A stretch of 64,000 bases of DNA, from positions 13,140,538 to 13,204,537 of the forward strand of contig OU744446.1 of assembly GCA_916610825.1 (NCBI GenBank), read 5' to 3'. Positions 1 to 14,500 of the stretch are shown here, piece after piece. Within the stretch, counting starts at the first letter, position 1, and the number at the start of each line of letters is the position of its first letter. The notes beneath the pieces are model-generated. The model was not told where the DNA came from. It did no database searches and worked only from the letters and a program-made list of their open reading frames with translations. A program made the translations under genes and the position numbers. This DNA comes from Haliclystus octoradiatus. Its lineage: Eukaryota > Cnidaria > Staurozoa > Stauromedusae > Haliclystidae.

Positions 1-244
1 ACTGTATTGCGCCCAGTGTCATATATTTGATATCAGCTTTGAAAGTGATATAATTTTGATTAGTCTGGAATGTGCATTTAATATCACTTACTATATGGTT
101 ATAGCCATAGAGGTAGAAGTACTTATAAGTATAAATGTTAGACCTATATGGTTATAGCTAGGTGGCTTTTTGTATAACAATGAAATTGTCATGGCAGGCA
201 GATATAATAAAAATAAAATGATTAATTTGACTATTTATCTACAG

Positions 245-458
245 CCTTCAAGGTACAAAAGTACGCAGAAAACTTACGTCATTTGATTTTGTTTCTTTTG
301 AAATTGACGTAAACGATGACGAAGGAGATCGAAAACCTAATGAAAAAATAAATAAAGCTGCTACAATTGAGAAAATAACTGACTTTGAGAGCAATTGCAC
401 TATGAATTCAGAACTTGTAAACAACTCATCCTGTTGTAACATATATGTAACAAAATAA
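245..458 (+). CDS. Terminal coding exon of an unidentified gene entering from the left
   Basis: An acceptor (tttatctacag) precedes an open frame read from the second base, starting LQGTKVRRKLTSFDF and ending at a TAA at 456-458. The 70-residue tail is charged and polar, rich in D, E, K and N, with no recognisable domain. An AATAAA overlaps the stop codon at 454-459. The rest of the gene lies before the window. It faces the AHI1 homologue tail to tail, with about 230 bp between stop codons. The opposite-strand reading frame here is hydrophobic and looks like a shadow. I do not recognise the family. Confidence 0.55.
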
Positions 459-686
459 ATCATCACATGATCTCAAAACGTTGTTAATTCTATTAAAAGA
501 CCTCACACACTTTTCATGGACAATTGACAGGGCTGCTATGACACGTGCTTTGTCTCTACCAGAGACTCATCATCAGAGACTTTAGCTTATCAGAAGTCTA
601 CTTGAAGTTCCCTAAGAAACAATGGTGGACAGCCCGAATTATGATATATTGTTAGCAAAAACGATCTATCACGAAAAGCAACCATT
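459..686. other. Short convergent intergenic spacer
   Basis: This is the 3' to 3' spacer between the left-edge gene and the AHI1 homologue. It holds a small perfect palindrome (GTCTCTACCAGAGAC at about 552-566) and a nearby CATCATCAG. No coding potential or further regulatory motif is clear. Confidence 0.4.
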
Positions 687-3600
687 CTAAGAAGACAATA
701 ACGATAATAGTAAGTTACTTGGTGATTTTGATCTTGCTAATAACAGATAACGTTCTTGTTGTTGTTGTTGCTGAAGAGCTGATAGTCTGGCTGATCCACC
801 AAGGCGTTGTGATGCGAATGGTGAAACAGGATTGTCAATCTAGGAAATACAACAACAATTCTACATTGCACAATTTTCATCTTCACCGGAAAAATGAAGC
901 TCATTTTAATACCAGCAATATGAAAACAGTTAAATGGCTCGTTTTCATGAACTGCTTATGAAAAGTTAATGAAAAGTAGGCAATTTAATGTTCTTGAACT
1001 GTTTATAAGGGGTTTACGAACAGGTCATGAACTCAGTAAGCATTTTCACAGTGAACTTTACCATATTGTGTAATTATAATGGACAAACATACCGATTCAA
1101 ATACACTTTCTTCTCTTGTGTAATTTGGTGTAAAATCTGAACCCCATGTTGATAGAAAATTAGTTGAGTCAACAGGATTTGGTTTCAATTCTGAAGCAGG
1201 AGATGTAAATGTTACATGAGGTTGAGTAGGTGATAGCACAGACGTTGTTTGGCGATCACTTAAAAATTCCTAAAACAAAAATAAGATTTTAAGCCAATGA
1301 TAGTAACATAATATATATTACTAAACTATTACTGGAGTCTTACACTGTCTGATGGTCACACACAATCAAAAATAGGAAAAGATTTGCCTGCGGGTAGGAT
1401 ATTGGCTACCAATGATTCAATAATAAATTTTGCAACATTTCCAAGAAAATTTCCCAAATTTACTTCTTTATAGCAAAGATTTAACCACAAAATAAAAGAT
1501 AAATTCAAAACAAGGTTGCAGATAAGTGGAAATGGCACTAACAAATTCTAGACGACAAATTCGGTCATTAGAGATTAATGATTAAGTGATTCCCCTTCTC
1601 ACCGTGACTGATGATAATGTTTCTCTAATTCTATTCATCCTATGGTTATCAGTTGTAGTGGTAATATCATTTTTGATTTTCTCTGACGTCATCGTGTTAT
1701 TAAACGACTGAACAGGTGCAAATTGAGTTGTCCTTTCTTTCTTCTCTATTGATGTTGATGATTTAGAAACTGAAATAAACAAATAAAATGAAACAGAGAA
1801 TTAAACCATTGATAAACATTGTGTTGATATTTGTAAGTAAGGATTTGTATTTTGTTGAGCCTTCAATGTGAATTATTATCTATATAGCAATCAAGTATAC
1901 ACCAATCAAGTTTATGAAGAAAAACAATAAACTTTAGAACTTAAATTAAATTTCGAACATCAAAGTCATAAAAAATTTAAGAATGAGATATCGTTCCTCT
2001 CTCACAATTAAAACTTTTCTTCAAGTAGCACATTGTAACAGGAATGTAGGACTGTTAGCCAAATTTCAAGTCGCCCAGTTGAAGCACAGTTTTGAAAAAA
2101 AAGTAATGTGATTTACAGAAATTCCAGAAGATCTACAAACAAAGAGTTAAAAATCATGAAAAAATCAAGTTCTTGTGCAAAAAAGTTTTGCAACTTCATG
2201 AACTACATGAATTTTTTCATGAACATTTCATGAACAGTTTATGAACCAGATGAATTTTTTCACTTAAACTTTTAGTGAATTTTTCATGAACTTTCATGAA
2301 ACGTTCATGAAGACTTTTGTTTCATAAACATTAAAAAGGTCATTTGAAGCTCATTGATTTAAATCACATGATGTGTCCAAAGGAAACATCTTTAGTATAA
2401 TTAATATGATGTAGGCATTTTCAAAATCAGAAAGGAGGCAGTCATTTAATCCATTACCTTTAGTACCATCAAAAGCATAAATGTGAACAGGATGACCATT
2501 GCCATATGAACATGAAACCAAATAATTATCATATGGATGAAAATCTACACAGCTAACAGGATCGGTAAATCTAAATTCACTGTAGGTATATAACAGATCG
2601 CCTGCAAAGAAAAGTATACACTTATCAGTGAATAAAGTGAAAACAAAAGAAGGCTAAGAGAATTGTGCTTCAAGAACCAAAACATTTATCATATATTAAT
2701 ATAGCATGTGGTAAAGAGCTTCAAAAGTTGTAACTTAGATTGCATTAATCATTATAATGGACTGGGTAAATTTACTAAATTACCAAAAAAGCAACTAGAT
2801 ACCACTAAAAGCTACTTTAGCAAACATAACAGGTTACCACTACAGTTACTCATAACCTAGTTACTGTGAAGGTTGCACCAAATTTGACCCTATCTTGAAA
2901 ATTTTATGAAAACATGTAAAGTAAAGTTCCCAATGAATTAGGAATAAAGCCACAACTGTTCATGAATATTAAATTAAATAAAGCCACAACTGTTCATGAA
3001 TATTAAATTACCCAATTTTCATGAACTGTTCATGAATTGTCAGTAAGACTTTTTGTACATGAATTGTACCAAGACTTCTTAAGTACATGAATTGTTTCAT
3101 TAATGCTAAATAGTCTATTTTTTTCAAATATTTTTTTTGCAGGGCCTCTATTTATACATGTAAGGTTGGTAAATCCTTGACATGTAGATACATTCTAAGT
3201 TGGTGCAATTTAGATAAATGAAATGTTGTTACATGAATTGTTTCATTAATGCTAAATAGTCTATTTTTTTCAAATATTTTTTTTGCAGGGCCTCTATTTA
3301 TACATGTAAGGTTGGTAAATCCTTGACATGCAGATACATTCTAAGTTGGTGCAATTTAGATAAATGAAATGTTGTTACATGAATTGTTTCATTAATGCTA
3401 AATAGTCTATTTTTTTCAAATATTTTTTTTGCAGGGCCTCTATTTATCTATGTAAGGTTGGTAAATCCTTGACATGTAGATACATTCTAAGTTGGTGCAA
3501 TTTAGATAAATGAAACACTTTGCGCTTCAACAATGTGTCTTCTACAGCATACAAAACATTGAATACATCTCACCAGTTTCAGTATTCCAAACTAAAGCAA

Positions 3601-5500
3601 GTCCGTCTTCAGATCCAGCAACAACAAAATTACCACACGGCGACATTGTACAACGAAGATGATGTTGAAAATTAACAGCACCGATATACATCATCATTGT
3701 ACCAAGACTTCTTAAATCAACCATACGTAAATAACTATCTTTCGATTGCACTAAAAGTTTTCTTTCTTCAAAGTGTAGTTTAATACAACTTATTTCAATC
3801 CCAATAAGATCTTTAATTGCTATACGACGTAATGCTTTCCAATTACTTACATCTTTTAGTGATGATTTACGTGACCTTTTTGTGTCGGTAATTAATACGG
3901 ACCATTCTATAATCACACCAGTGCTGTCTGCAGAATACAATGTATCACCTATATATACAAAAATTATGACAGAAATAATATATGTATTATTAGATAGTTT
4001 GGAATAAAAGATGTAAGTGATCATCAAAGGTGTAAATATATTAGCAGCAAATATGAATGTCTGATTTTTGCGTTTATTTATTATCAAACAGCTCTGTATT
4101 TATGGCATCAAGCACTATTAAAACAGCATAGACAGCATAAGTACTTTTATATTATACTATATGCCCTTAATTTGCAGTAGAGCACTATTGTCTACATTGA
4201 ATTAATTCAAGATGGAGAAATCTACACCCGCTTACTCTATGAAAAATATATCAAGACCTCCTATGAGAACTTGTAGCTTATAAAGCAGTTAATAGGAAAA
4301 CTTGACAATATAATTATCTGCTTGCATAGAATAAAAGATACCACATTTAAATTTCATAGATTATATTGCCTGATGATAGCCAAAGGCGTGAAACTATTAG
4401 TAGCAAATATGAATGTCTGATTTTTGTGTTTTTTAATTATTAATAAGTGATCATCTATATAAGGATACTAAGAAATTGGCGCACAGTTTCCTATGAGCTA
4501 TATTGATATTTAGAAACCTTTTTAAGGCTTTCGTTTTTCAACAAATAATCAATAAGCATGATAAAATACAATATAATACTTCAGAATAGTGCATACAATA
4601 GAACAAACAACTAATTCATTAGAGATAATGAATGTTTTACATAATTGCTATTATACTGAACCGTGAGCGGGCAATTTAAACATGATAAAAGACCATCAAT
4701 AGGCAGGCCATTCAACAATAATGAAATTTACTATGAATAAAGTGTTTATGAATTGACCATGAACTTTTTTCGCAGGGTGGGGATAAAATTATTTGTAAAT
4801 AAATGAAAGTTGATTATTTCCCTGTGATTTTCATGAACAGTTCATGCACAGTTCATGAAAAAATCATGAACAATCCATGTACAGTTCATGAACAGTCACA
4901 AACAGTTCATGAACCGGTTCATGAACGTGAAATTGCTCAAAAGTTCATGAACACTTTATGAACAGTTTCATGCTGTTCATGAACAGTTAATGAAAGTTTG
5001 GGCAATTTCATATTCATGAACTCATGAATCTTTTTCACAGAGGCCGTTAAAGGTAGATAAGTCAGTAATTGTGTATTTTTGTATCCATATCCTTACCCGA
5101 GACAGTGAAACAAAGACAATTGACAAAACCTTGATGTCCATGTAGTTCATTAACTACTTCACCATGCAAACCTTCGTTTGCTTTATTCCATACTCTAACA
5201 ACCCCATCAAAACAACCAGTTGCAACAAACCGTGGTCTAACAGGATGGAATCGTGCACAATAAACATATTTTGGATGTGGAAAGACTTTAATTGGATGGT
5301 TAGTTGTACGCCGTGTATCCCAAGATCTATTAAACATGAACGATATATTAGTGAATTAATTCATAAGAAAATCTATAACAGATATGATCTATAATATTGA
5401 CCATGACGTAGTCATTATTTAGATTTTAATTACATTGTACATATATCATTAAATGTTGTAAAGCGCACAGAATAGCAATTAATATGCGCTATAAAAATGC

Positions 5501-5555
<55 letters not shown>

Positions 5556-8500
5556 CGGCATTTCAATTAAATATTTTTAGGCTATTGGTACCGTTATCAT
5601 GCCAGACATGAGAATTCAAATTTTGAAAATAATCTGAAATCTAGGAATCTTTGATAAATTTACAAGGATAATGGGAAAATGTAATATTTTCCGTGAAATG
5701 CGTAATCAACATTTCAATGCATGCATGTATTTCCTACCTGACACTACTATCTGATGATGCCGATAATAACTCGTTACCATTACGCGACCAATATAGATCA
5801 TATATTACACCAGCGTGACCAATAAATTCTGCAATTAGTTTACCATTTGGGATCTACAATTAAATTTCAATTCATAAGGTAATCAATTTTAATGACTTGG
5901 AGAATACATGATAAGTGCCCCCTTGTGAAAAGGTTTCTGAGAGCAATGGATTATTAATGAATTTCATGAGCTATTCATGTCAGAGCCATCTATTTACAAG
6001 AGTTGGGACACTCTTTCATTTGCAACTCTCGGCTCTCATTGAACAGTTGCCAGTCCTGTGATTGTATGGACGCCATTTTCGTTTATCAAAATCAGGCTAA
6101 CAACATTTGAATAAAGTGCGCACAGAAATAATATGCAGCATGAATTGGAAAATCTTTTTGGTAAAAATCAAAACTTTGTTTTCAATGGAATAAAAATGGT
6201 AATTTCCGAGCCTCAAATGTTGCGTGTCCTAATTCTTGTAAATAGATTGCTCTGATTCATGTACCTTGTGTACTTTTCTTGAATACCTACTTTTTATGAA
6301 CCTTTTCATGAACAATTCATGACTTCTTTTTCATGGAACATTCATGAATTGTTTTCACAGGGGATGTTAGGACAGTTTTCTAAATTAACGTTTATTTAGG
6401 CGCCCAATATTGCTATGGTACACTATTTTTCAATATACAGATATATGATGATGTTAACATCGATTTCCTGACATTGGTTTTGAATAATAAGAAATTGATT
6501 GGTAAAACGATCTCAGTTTGAATTGATTCAATCTCAACATCAAAAATCAAATCTACATGACACATTATCTACATTCAATCCTTTTATCTACCATCTTGTA
6601 AATTTAATATTTAGGAGACATTAAAGGACATCAATTAAAAATTTAGGTAGACATTCTCTAGTTAGACCATCTTTTCCAAAAGTGCTTCAACCATTTTGTG
6701 CAAATATAAGAAGCGTTTTGACATGAAACTTGACATTTTTAGGTCTTTGAATAGTTGATTTTTTCATCATCATAAGAACAAGGTCAGAGAGTCCTTCAGA
6801 TTCTTCCAAGATACTATTTGGAAAATCAACAGTGTTTACTCTTGAAATATTTTAGAAACTTATTTTTATAAAAATGTTTACTCATGCAATAGTTGATGTT
6901 TTTGTTCAAGAGAAAAGGGGTGTTAACGTAACATTACTCTTCAGAATCTGATTTTCACAATAGACAATCTAATACATTTGAATTGTGTTCAAACAATATT
7001 GTTTTATTTACTGATTAGCCTCTGCAGGGCTCAACTCATAAACGTAAACAGCACAATGTATGTAAACAGCACAATGGAATATTGAGGATGCAGATGATTG
7101 GTCATACCTCGTACAAGAAGATTGGATAAGAGTTGAACGTTGCACAGCCACAGGCAACATACCTAGGAACAATAGCAATTTAAAGATATCAGTATGAACA
7201 GCTTCAAAGCAAACCCAATATCATCCTTTTGAATTTTGATGTGTTATTTCAATTCATTTAACGATGAGAAATTATAATACACTTTGGTATAATAATATAA
7301 TATAATATGAGGTGAACACATGTATGTGCGAGTGCTCGATGTTTGCTAAGACAGAGCATAATATAGAATAGACACATAGATGAGGCAAAAGCCTTTGCCG
7401 TTACTCGGAGTTTCACGCGTTTACTTTGCGTTCAAAGTAAACATGTGAAACTCCAAGTAACGGAAAAGGATTTTTCCCCATCTTTGTGTCTATTCTAATA
7501 CACTTTCGTATGAATATCATAGTTAAATAGCTACATTCCAATAATCCAGTTACCTTCCATCTTGTGAAAATTTGACAAAAGTACAACCTTTTTGCCCAGA
7601 TGGTAGAATCAAGGATAGATTATTTGGTATTCTACAAGGTTGATCTGGTAACCGCTTCCAAATTTGATCACTACCTCCTTTTTTTCTAAAGATTAACATA
7701 AACATCAACAGTAGAAGTAAAAGGTAAAATGTAAACACAATCACATATCCATAAAACTATGCAGGCTGTTCATTGGCTGTTCAATGTTGAGAATAGTTTG
7801 CAATAGCAAATGTTGTTAGGGTGCAGGAAGGTGGTATCTTGATGATATATAGATATATAGATCAACTCTAGAATCTTCTCATTCCATTGAAAAACTACTG
7901 AAATGCACCTTAAAATTTGAACTGAGAGCCTAATTATAATTCAGTAGCCTATTAAGTAAGTTTTCAGTATGTTTACAAAATCCTTAGTGCATTGATGTGC
8001 TGTACAGTAAATATTTATAAAATCATCAAATGTGATACTGATCGCTGATTGGTTATTGTTGAATGTTGATTTGTGTCAGGCTGCGTGAAATCGTAAAATT
8101 ACGGCTTTCGGCTAAAAGCCCCAAAATGAAACAATTTAGCAACAAAAACAAAAATGGCGTTCATATGAAGAAGAGCTTTAATTGATAGAGCGCTTAAAAA
8201 TCGCCTTCAAATTAAAATTAACAATACAAAACACAACTGTTTTGAAACAAAATCATAAACTAAACATTAATCTATAAAATTCCCTTGTTCAATGTTTCTG
8301 TTCGTAGTTCATACAGCAGTTTTGTTTTGTTGATAAACGCCAAAGATACGATACAATAAATGTCAGTATTTCACTGCTTTAAAAGTATAAACGCATAGGA
8401 ACCAGTACACTGAATAGCTGAATAATACTTTGAATCTTCTACATTAATAAAGTATTCAGACTTGGTTAACCAATGCTTTTTGTGCTTATTTTCAATCAAT

Positions 8501-11500
8501 TTTATTTCATTTTTATAACTTGTCGTAGCTTTCCTAAAAAGCACAGCAGCGTGTTTCTATTCAAAATCCGATATGATCATTATTTTGAGCTTTTCAATGT
8601 CAAAATAAACAGGTCATTTATTTTATAAAACAAATAGACAACCGTTATCCGTGTTAAGTACTCCGATGCGAACGCCTTGGGTGCTATGAGACACTCAAGA
8701 GGCCAAAATCACTCGCCTGTCGGCATGTGATTTTTTAAGCTTCATTCATGTCTCATTACATACCCAGCGTGTTCATATCAGAGTACATAAATCTCAGCAT
8801 CGTTTTCTATTAGTTAAATATAAAGCTGATTTCTATTAATAAACTTAGATTGACTATCTCTATAGCATTTACTGTTGTCAATTTAGCCTTGATATAGAAG
8901 AATTGACATTGTGATTACAACAGAGTACTGTTGAGATTATCTATGAAAATAAAAGGGTTTTATTGAATATGTGTTGAGAAGAAGAAGACTTAAAGAGAGG
9001 CGGAGGCTTACCAAATGGGATCAATGCCCTTGAATTCCATGGGAATAGCAATCCAATTCCAAATTGATCGGAATCATTTGAATATGTGATTTACAGAAGC
9101 AATAATAATCTACCATAACAACAGGCTTTAAGCATGTTAGGGAAATAAAACAGAGTAATGGCAGATATTCAGCATATGCTTAAATATATCATATTTAAAT
9201 ATTTATAAAAGAAGTTTGTATGTCTTTTACTTACCGGTAGCAATTCAAGCATTAACGTATGTATTAATTTTATTGACTGCAATATGAAAAATACCCAATG
9301 TAATAAAACTTACTTTTGAGTTGTTGAAAGATTATCTAACTCTGAATCAAAATCAGAAAAGTTAGCAGTGCCCCTTTCCTAAACATGAAATAAAATTGAA
9401 ATAAAATTGAATACTAGCAATAGTTGAGAACCCTTTTTGCTGGAGCCTCTTATTTATATCTGCACAACTATAAAGTTGAGACAAAGATGAGTCAAAGCCT
9501 TTCCGTAACTCCAAGTTTCACGTGTTTATTTCACGATAACCAGACGGTATCTGTATCGTCTGATGATCGTGAAATAAACACATAAACTTGGAGTTACGGA
9601 AAGGCTTTGACTCATCTTTGTCTCAATTTTATATTATGCTAAGTTTTAACAAACATTGAGCACTTTCACATATATGTGTTTTACCTTATATTACATTATT
9701 AAATCTGCACAATTAGATCAATCAAATGCTGGGCCTGGGTTAGATCCAGTAATGTTTGGATTGCCATTTTGTAAGATCAAACTCCAATCATCATATCATA
9801 TGATTTATTATGATTACATAGAAACAGAGTATAAATTCCATAATGATTGTGATAATTACTTGGTTAGTTAAAAAATCTGTACAATTAATACTCCCCCTGC
9901 GAAAACAGTTTAGGAGTTCATAGACCGAGCCCCACAGAACTAAAATGGCAGGTTTCTCCGGGCAACTTGAAATTAACATAAAATGTTCATAAAAATACCA
10001 AAAATACTTTCCTGTTTCTTGTTTTAGTCAAAATTTATTGTGGAGCTCACCAGAGATGAATTTATAAATCATTTCACGGGCCAAAGCCCTCTTAATTCAT
10101 ACATTCTGTGATTTCTTCATGCTTCTATGGATTCGTAAAATCTTGGGAGAACAAAAAATCAAAGACCATGAAGTTCACATGCAGCATTTTCTCAAAATGA
10201 TAAGAAGGCTTTGACCAAGAATCACGAAATATAAATTGGATTTTTGAAGGGTTTACAATAGAATTTAATGAAAACAAGAAATAGGTAATTGTTTAGCATA
10301 TTTTTATGAACACCTTTATGTGACATTCAAGTTGACCGGAGAAAACTGCCGTTTTAGTTCTGTAGCGCTCTGTCTATCACATTCATGAAAATTTGGGACC
10401 ATTTAACGTTCATGAATTGTTGTTCATGAACTATTGTTGAAGAACTGTTCATGAACTCCTGAACTGTTTTTTGCAGGGGTCACACCTCTTGAGTTGCAAA
10501 CATAGATCGATTTGTAGCATCCATATTATCTGGATTGCGGACACCTTTAATGGTTGCATAAAGTGTCGAAGGATACGCGGTATGAACACCAGACTGCCAC
10601 CAGCGAAAGATCTGAAACAATCAAAATGAAATAAATAATGAAAATTGTTGACATTTTGATAGATTTGTTCTTGTTCAATCACTAGATTAGACTAGTAATG
10701 TTCACACAATCATAGTATAAACCTAGATAACAGAGCAACCACATTCCATATGTGATGGCATGTGGTTCAAGCTCTCCAAATGTCAACTTGGCCAGGAAAC
10801 CAGTAACATTTTGCAAAGGCATATGGAATAGTCCAGAAGGAATCACATTATAAAGAGTTGCAGAATACCACTACACCTTGACAATCAAGGCCTATGTGCC
10901 ATGAAAGTTGTTGATATTGATCTACTTGGGCCATGCCCAAGATTAGTACTAACCATTGAGCAATTATAGTGTAAGTTGCAAAACGACTCACCCCTCTGCA
11001 AAACAAGAGTGGCAAGGGCCTTGGTAGGGTGACACTGTCTGAACTATGTTTTTGTAATAAGTCCCAACGGGTAAAGCTATTATATCATGGACAAGAGGCC
11101 AGGTCCGTACTATATTATAGACTTATGTTCAAGCATACCTGTAAAGATCCTGGTTTGCTACCACCGCGTTTGAATTTTGTAACAGGATGATAAAGTTGAA
11201 TTCTAACTTTCTTCTCTGTGTTTAACGATCCACCGTTGCTAACAAGCTACAAATAAATGCACGAGGAAGACATGATAAAAATGATAACGTAATTAAAAAA
11301 GTGGTAAAATAGCATCAAATAAACGTAAAATAGTGAAATAGAGCCAATGACTTATTGTGGTACATACTCATTCATGATTTATGCGATCATCCCGAACGGA
11401 TGAACTATAATACATCATGATGACTTAGATAGATCGTAGATGTTAATAACTACCTCTTAATACAGTGATAGTGCTATGATGATCATGTAAGCATAGAATG

Positions 11501-14500
11501 CTTGTTTATTTGGGAGACCTTATATTTGTAGTTATACAGTTTGAAAAGGATAAAATAATTAATTTGAGGATTTTAAAAATTAGAGAAAAAGGAATATTAT
11601 GAACTTTTCCTTAATTTTCATAACATCCATGGACTGCTTATAAATTGTTTGTGACAGTTCATGAATTTTGTGAACAATCCATGAACTTAGTACATTTTTT
11701 GCAGGAGCAAGGTTATCCAGGAAACCATCTATAGGGTATGCCAAACAACCAACATAGAAATCAATAAAACAAATAACCTGGAATCACATCATGCCTGAAT
11801 AGAATCGGATTTGGTTCTCGGCAGGGATGTTAAAGTTACTTTTGAAAAGTAGTTAGTTACAGTTACCGTTATTTGAACGAGAAAGTAACTAGTTACTTTC
11901 AGACCTTACTTTTCAGAAAAAGTAACGGTTACAAGTTACAAGTTACTTTTAATTCGAAAGTAACTAGTTACAGTTACTTTTTTCGTTACTTTTTCTAAAT
12001 AAATCTAAAAATACCCAACAGAAGCAATGAGATATATATGAAATATTTAAATAATATTTATGTATTTGTTAATTAATCAAATCAAATGCTCCTTTCGACA
12101 ATAATAAATACCAAAACAAACACCTGACGAATAATTCACAGCGATTCCTATAGCGTGTTTGAACATATGGTTTGAATAAACGGTCTAGTTATTCGATCCC
12201 CTAATTATCGTAACAAAGAAAATCTCAAGTTACGCGCCATTAGTTCTATTTCAGGTTTGGTTGCTATGACAATTAATTGATCGAACAGACAAGTCAGACA
12301 TGAAACGCTTGTTGAATCACTGGAATGTTATAAACTCGGAAAAACAGGATTGGCAAATAGAATGTTTACATTTCCCGAATGTAACTTTACTGATATCCAA
12401 ATTAATGACAAGACTTCCTGCAGTTGCAAAAACATTTGTTTGTGTTTTATTGTTCTTGGATGGTAACAATAAGAACAAAAGATTTTGATTAAGCAAACAC
12501 AATGGGGATCGAGAAGCTGCTAACTTTCAGCACTCTATTGTGAAAAAAGTAATGGAAGAAAATCGAAAATGTAGTGAAAAAGTAATGAGTAATCGTTACT
12601 TTATTTTTAATCCTAAATGTAACTAGTTACAAGTAGAAGTTACTTTTACAGAAACTTTTGAAGTTACTAAAAAGTAACGATTACAAGTAACGTCGTTACT
12701 TTTGTAATCGTTACTAACATCCCTGGTTCTCGGTCTGCCTTATTATAAGATAAGATTATAAGCATTTCACAAATATGAAAATAGCGTTTGTACCTTCAAA
12801 AATCCCCACGCGATATGATGCCATCCTTTTTCAGAAGTTTCCTTATTGGTCTTTGATGTAACAGACATACTTAAGAAATCTAATATCTAAAATTGATAAT
12901 CAACATCAAACAAATGTTTTCATGTTTGATGTTTTGGGTTATACAGATTTTCCTTATTGGTCTTTGATGTAACAGACATACTTAAGAAATCTAATATCTA
13001 AAATTGATAATCAACATCAAACAAATGTTTTCATGTTTGATGTTTTGGGTTATACAGATTTTCCTTATTGGTCTTTGATGTAACAGACATACTTAAGAAA
13101 TCTAATATCTAAAATTGATAATCAACATCAAACAAATGTTTTCATGTTTGATGTTTTGGGTTATACAGATTTTCCTTATTGGTCTTTGATGTAACAGACA
13201 TACTTAAGAAATCTAATATCTAAAATTGATAATCAACATCAAACAAATGTTTTCATGTTTGATGTTTTGGGTTATACAGATTTTCCTTATTGGTCTTTGA
13301 TGTAACAGACATACTTAAGAAATTTAATATCTAAAATTGATAATCAACATCAAAGAAATGTTTTCATGTTGATGTTTTGGGTTATACAGATTTTCCTTAT
13401 TGGTCTTTGATGTAACAGACATACTTAAGAAATCTAATATCTAAAATTGATAATCAACATCAAAGAAATGTTTTCATGTTGATGTTTTGGGTTATCCAGA
13501 TTTTCCTTATTGGTCTTTGATGTAACAGACATACTTAAGAAATCTAATATCTAAAATTGATAATCAACATCAAACAAATGTTTTCATGTTTGATGTTTTG
13601 GGTTATACAGATTTTCCTTATTGGTCTTTGATGTAACAGACATACTTAAGAAATCTAATATCTAAAATTGATAATCAACATCAAACAAATGTTTTCATGT
13701 TTGATGTTTTGGGTTATACAGATTTTCCTTATTGGTCTTTGATGTAACAGACATACTTAAGAAATCTAATATCTAAAATTGATAATCAACATCAAAGAAA
13801 TGTTTTCATGTTGATGTTTTGGGTTATCCAGATTTTCCTTATTGGTCTTTGATGTAACAGACATACTTAAGAAATCTAATATCTAAAATTGATAATCAAC
13901 ATCAAACAAATGTTTTCATGTTTGATGTTTTGGGTTATACAGATTTTCCTTATTGGTCTTTGATGTAACAGACATACTTAAGAAATCTAATATCTAAAAT
14001 TGATAATCAACATCAAACAAATGTTTTCATGTTGATGTTTTGGGTTATACAGATTTTCCTTATTGGTCTTTGATGTAACAGACATACTTAAGAAATCTAA
14101 TATCTAAAATTGATAATCAACATCAAAGAAATGTTTTCATGTTGATGTTTTGGGTTATACAGATTTTCCTTATTGGTCTTTGATGTAACAGACATACTTA
14201 AGAAATCTAATATCTAAAATTGATAATCAACATCAAAGAAATGTTTTCATGTTGATGTTTTGGGTTATCCAGATTTTCCTTATTGGTCTTTGATGTAACA
14301 GACATACTTAAGAAATCTAATATCTAAAATTGATAATCAACATCAAACAAATGTTTTCATGTTTGATGTTTTGGGTTATACAGATTTTCCTTATTGGTCT
14401 TTGATGTAACAGACATACTTAAGAAATCTAATATCTAAAATTGATAATCAACATCAAAGAAATGTTTTCATGTTGATGTTTTGGGTTATCCAGATTTTCC

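Noticed and set aside
248-466. 72-codon minus-strand ORF with hydrophobic stretch
   Set aside because: The plus strand here fits a terminal exon with acceptor, stop and AATAAA; the minus frame is its shadow.
540-600. CTGATGATGAG on the minus strand as another hammerhead
   Set aside because: No GAA box, stem III or closing stem I follows at the right distance.
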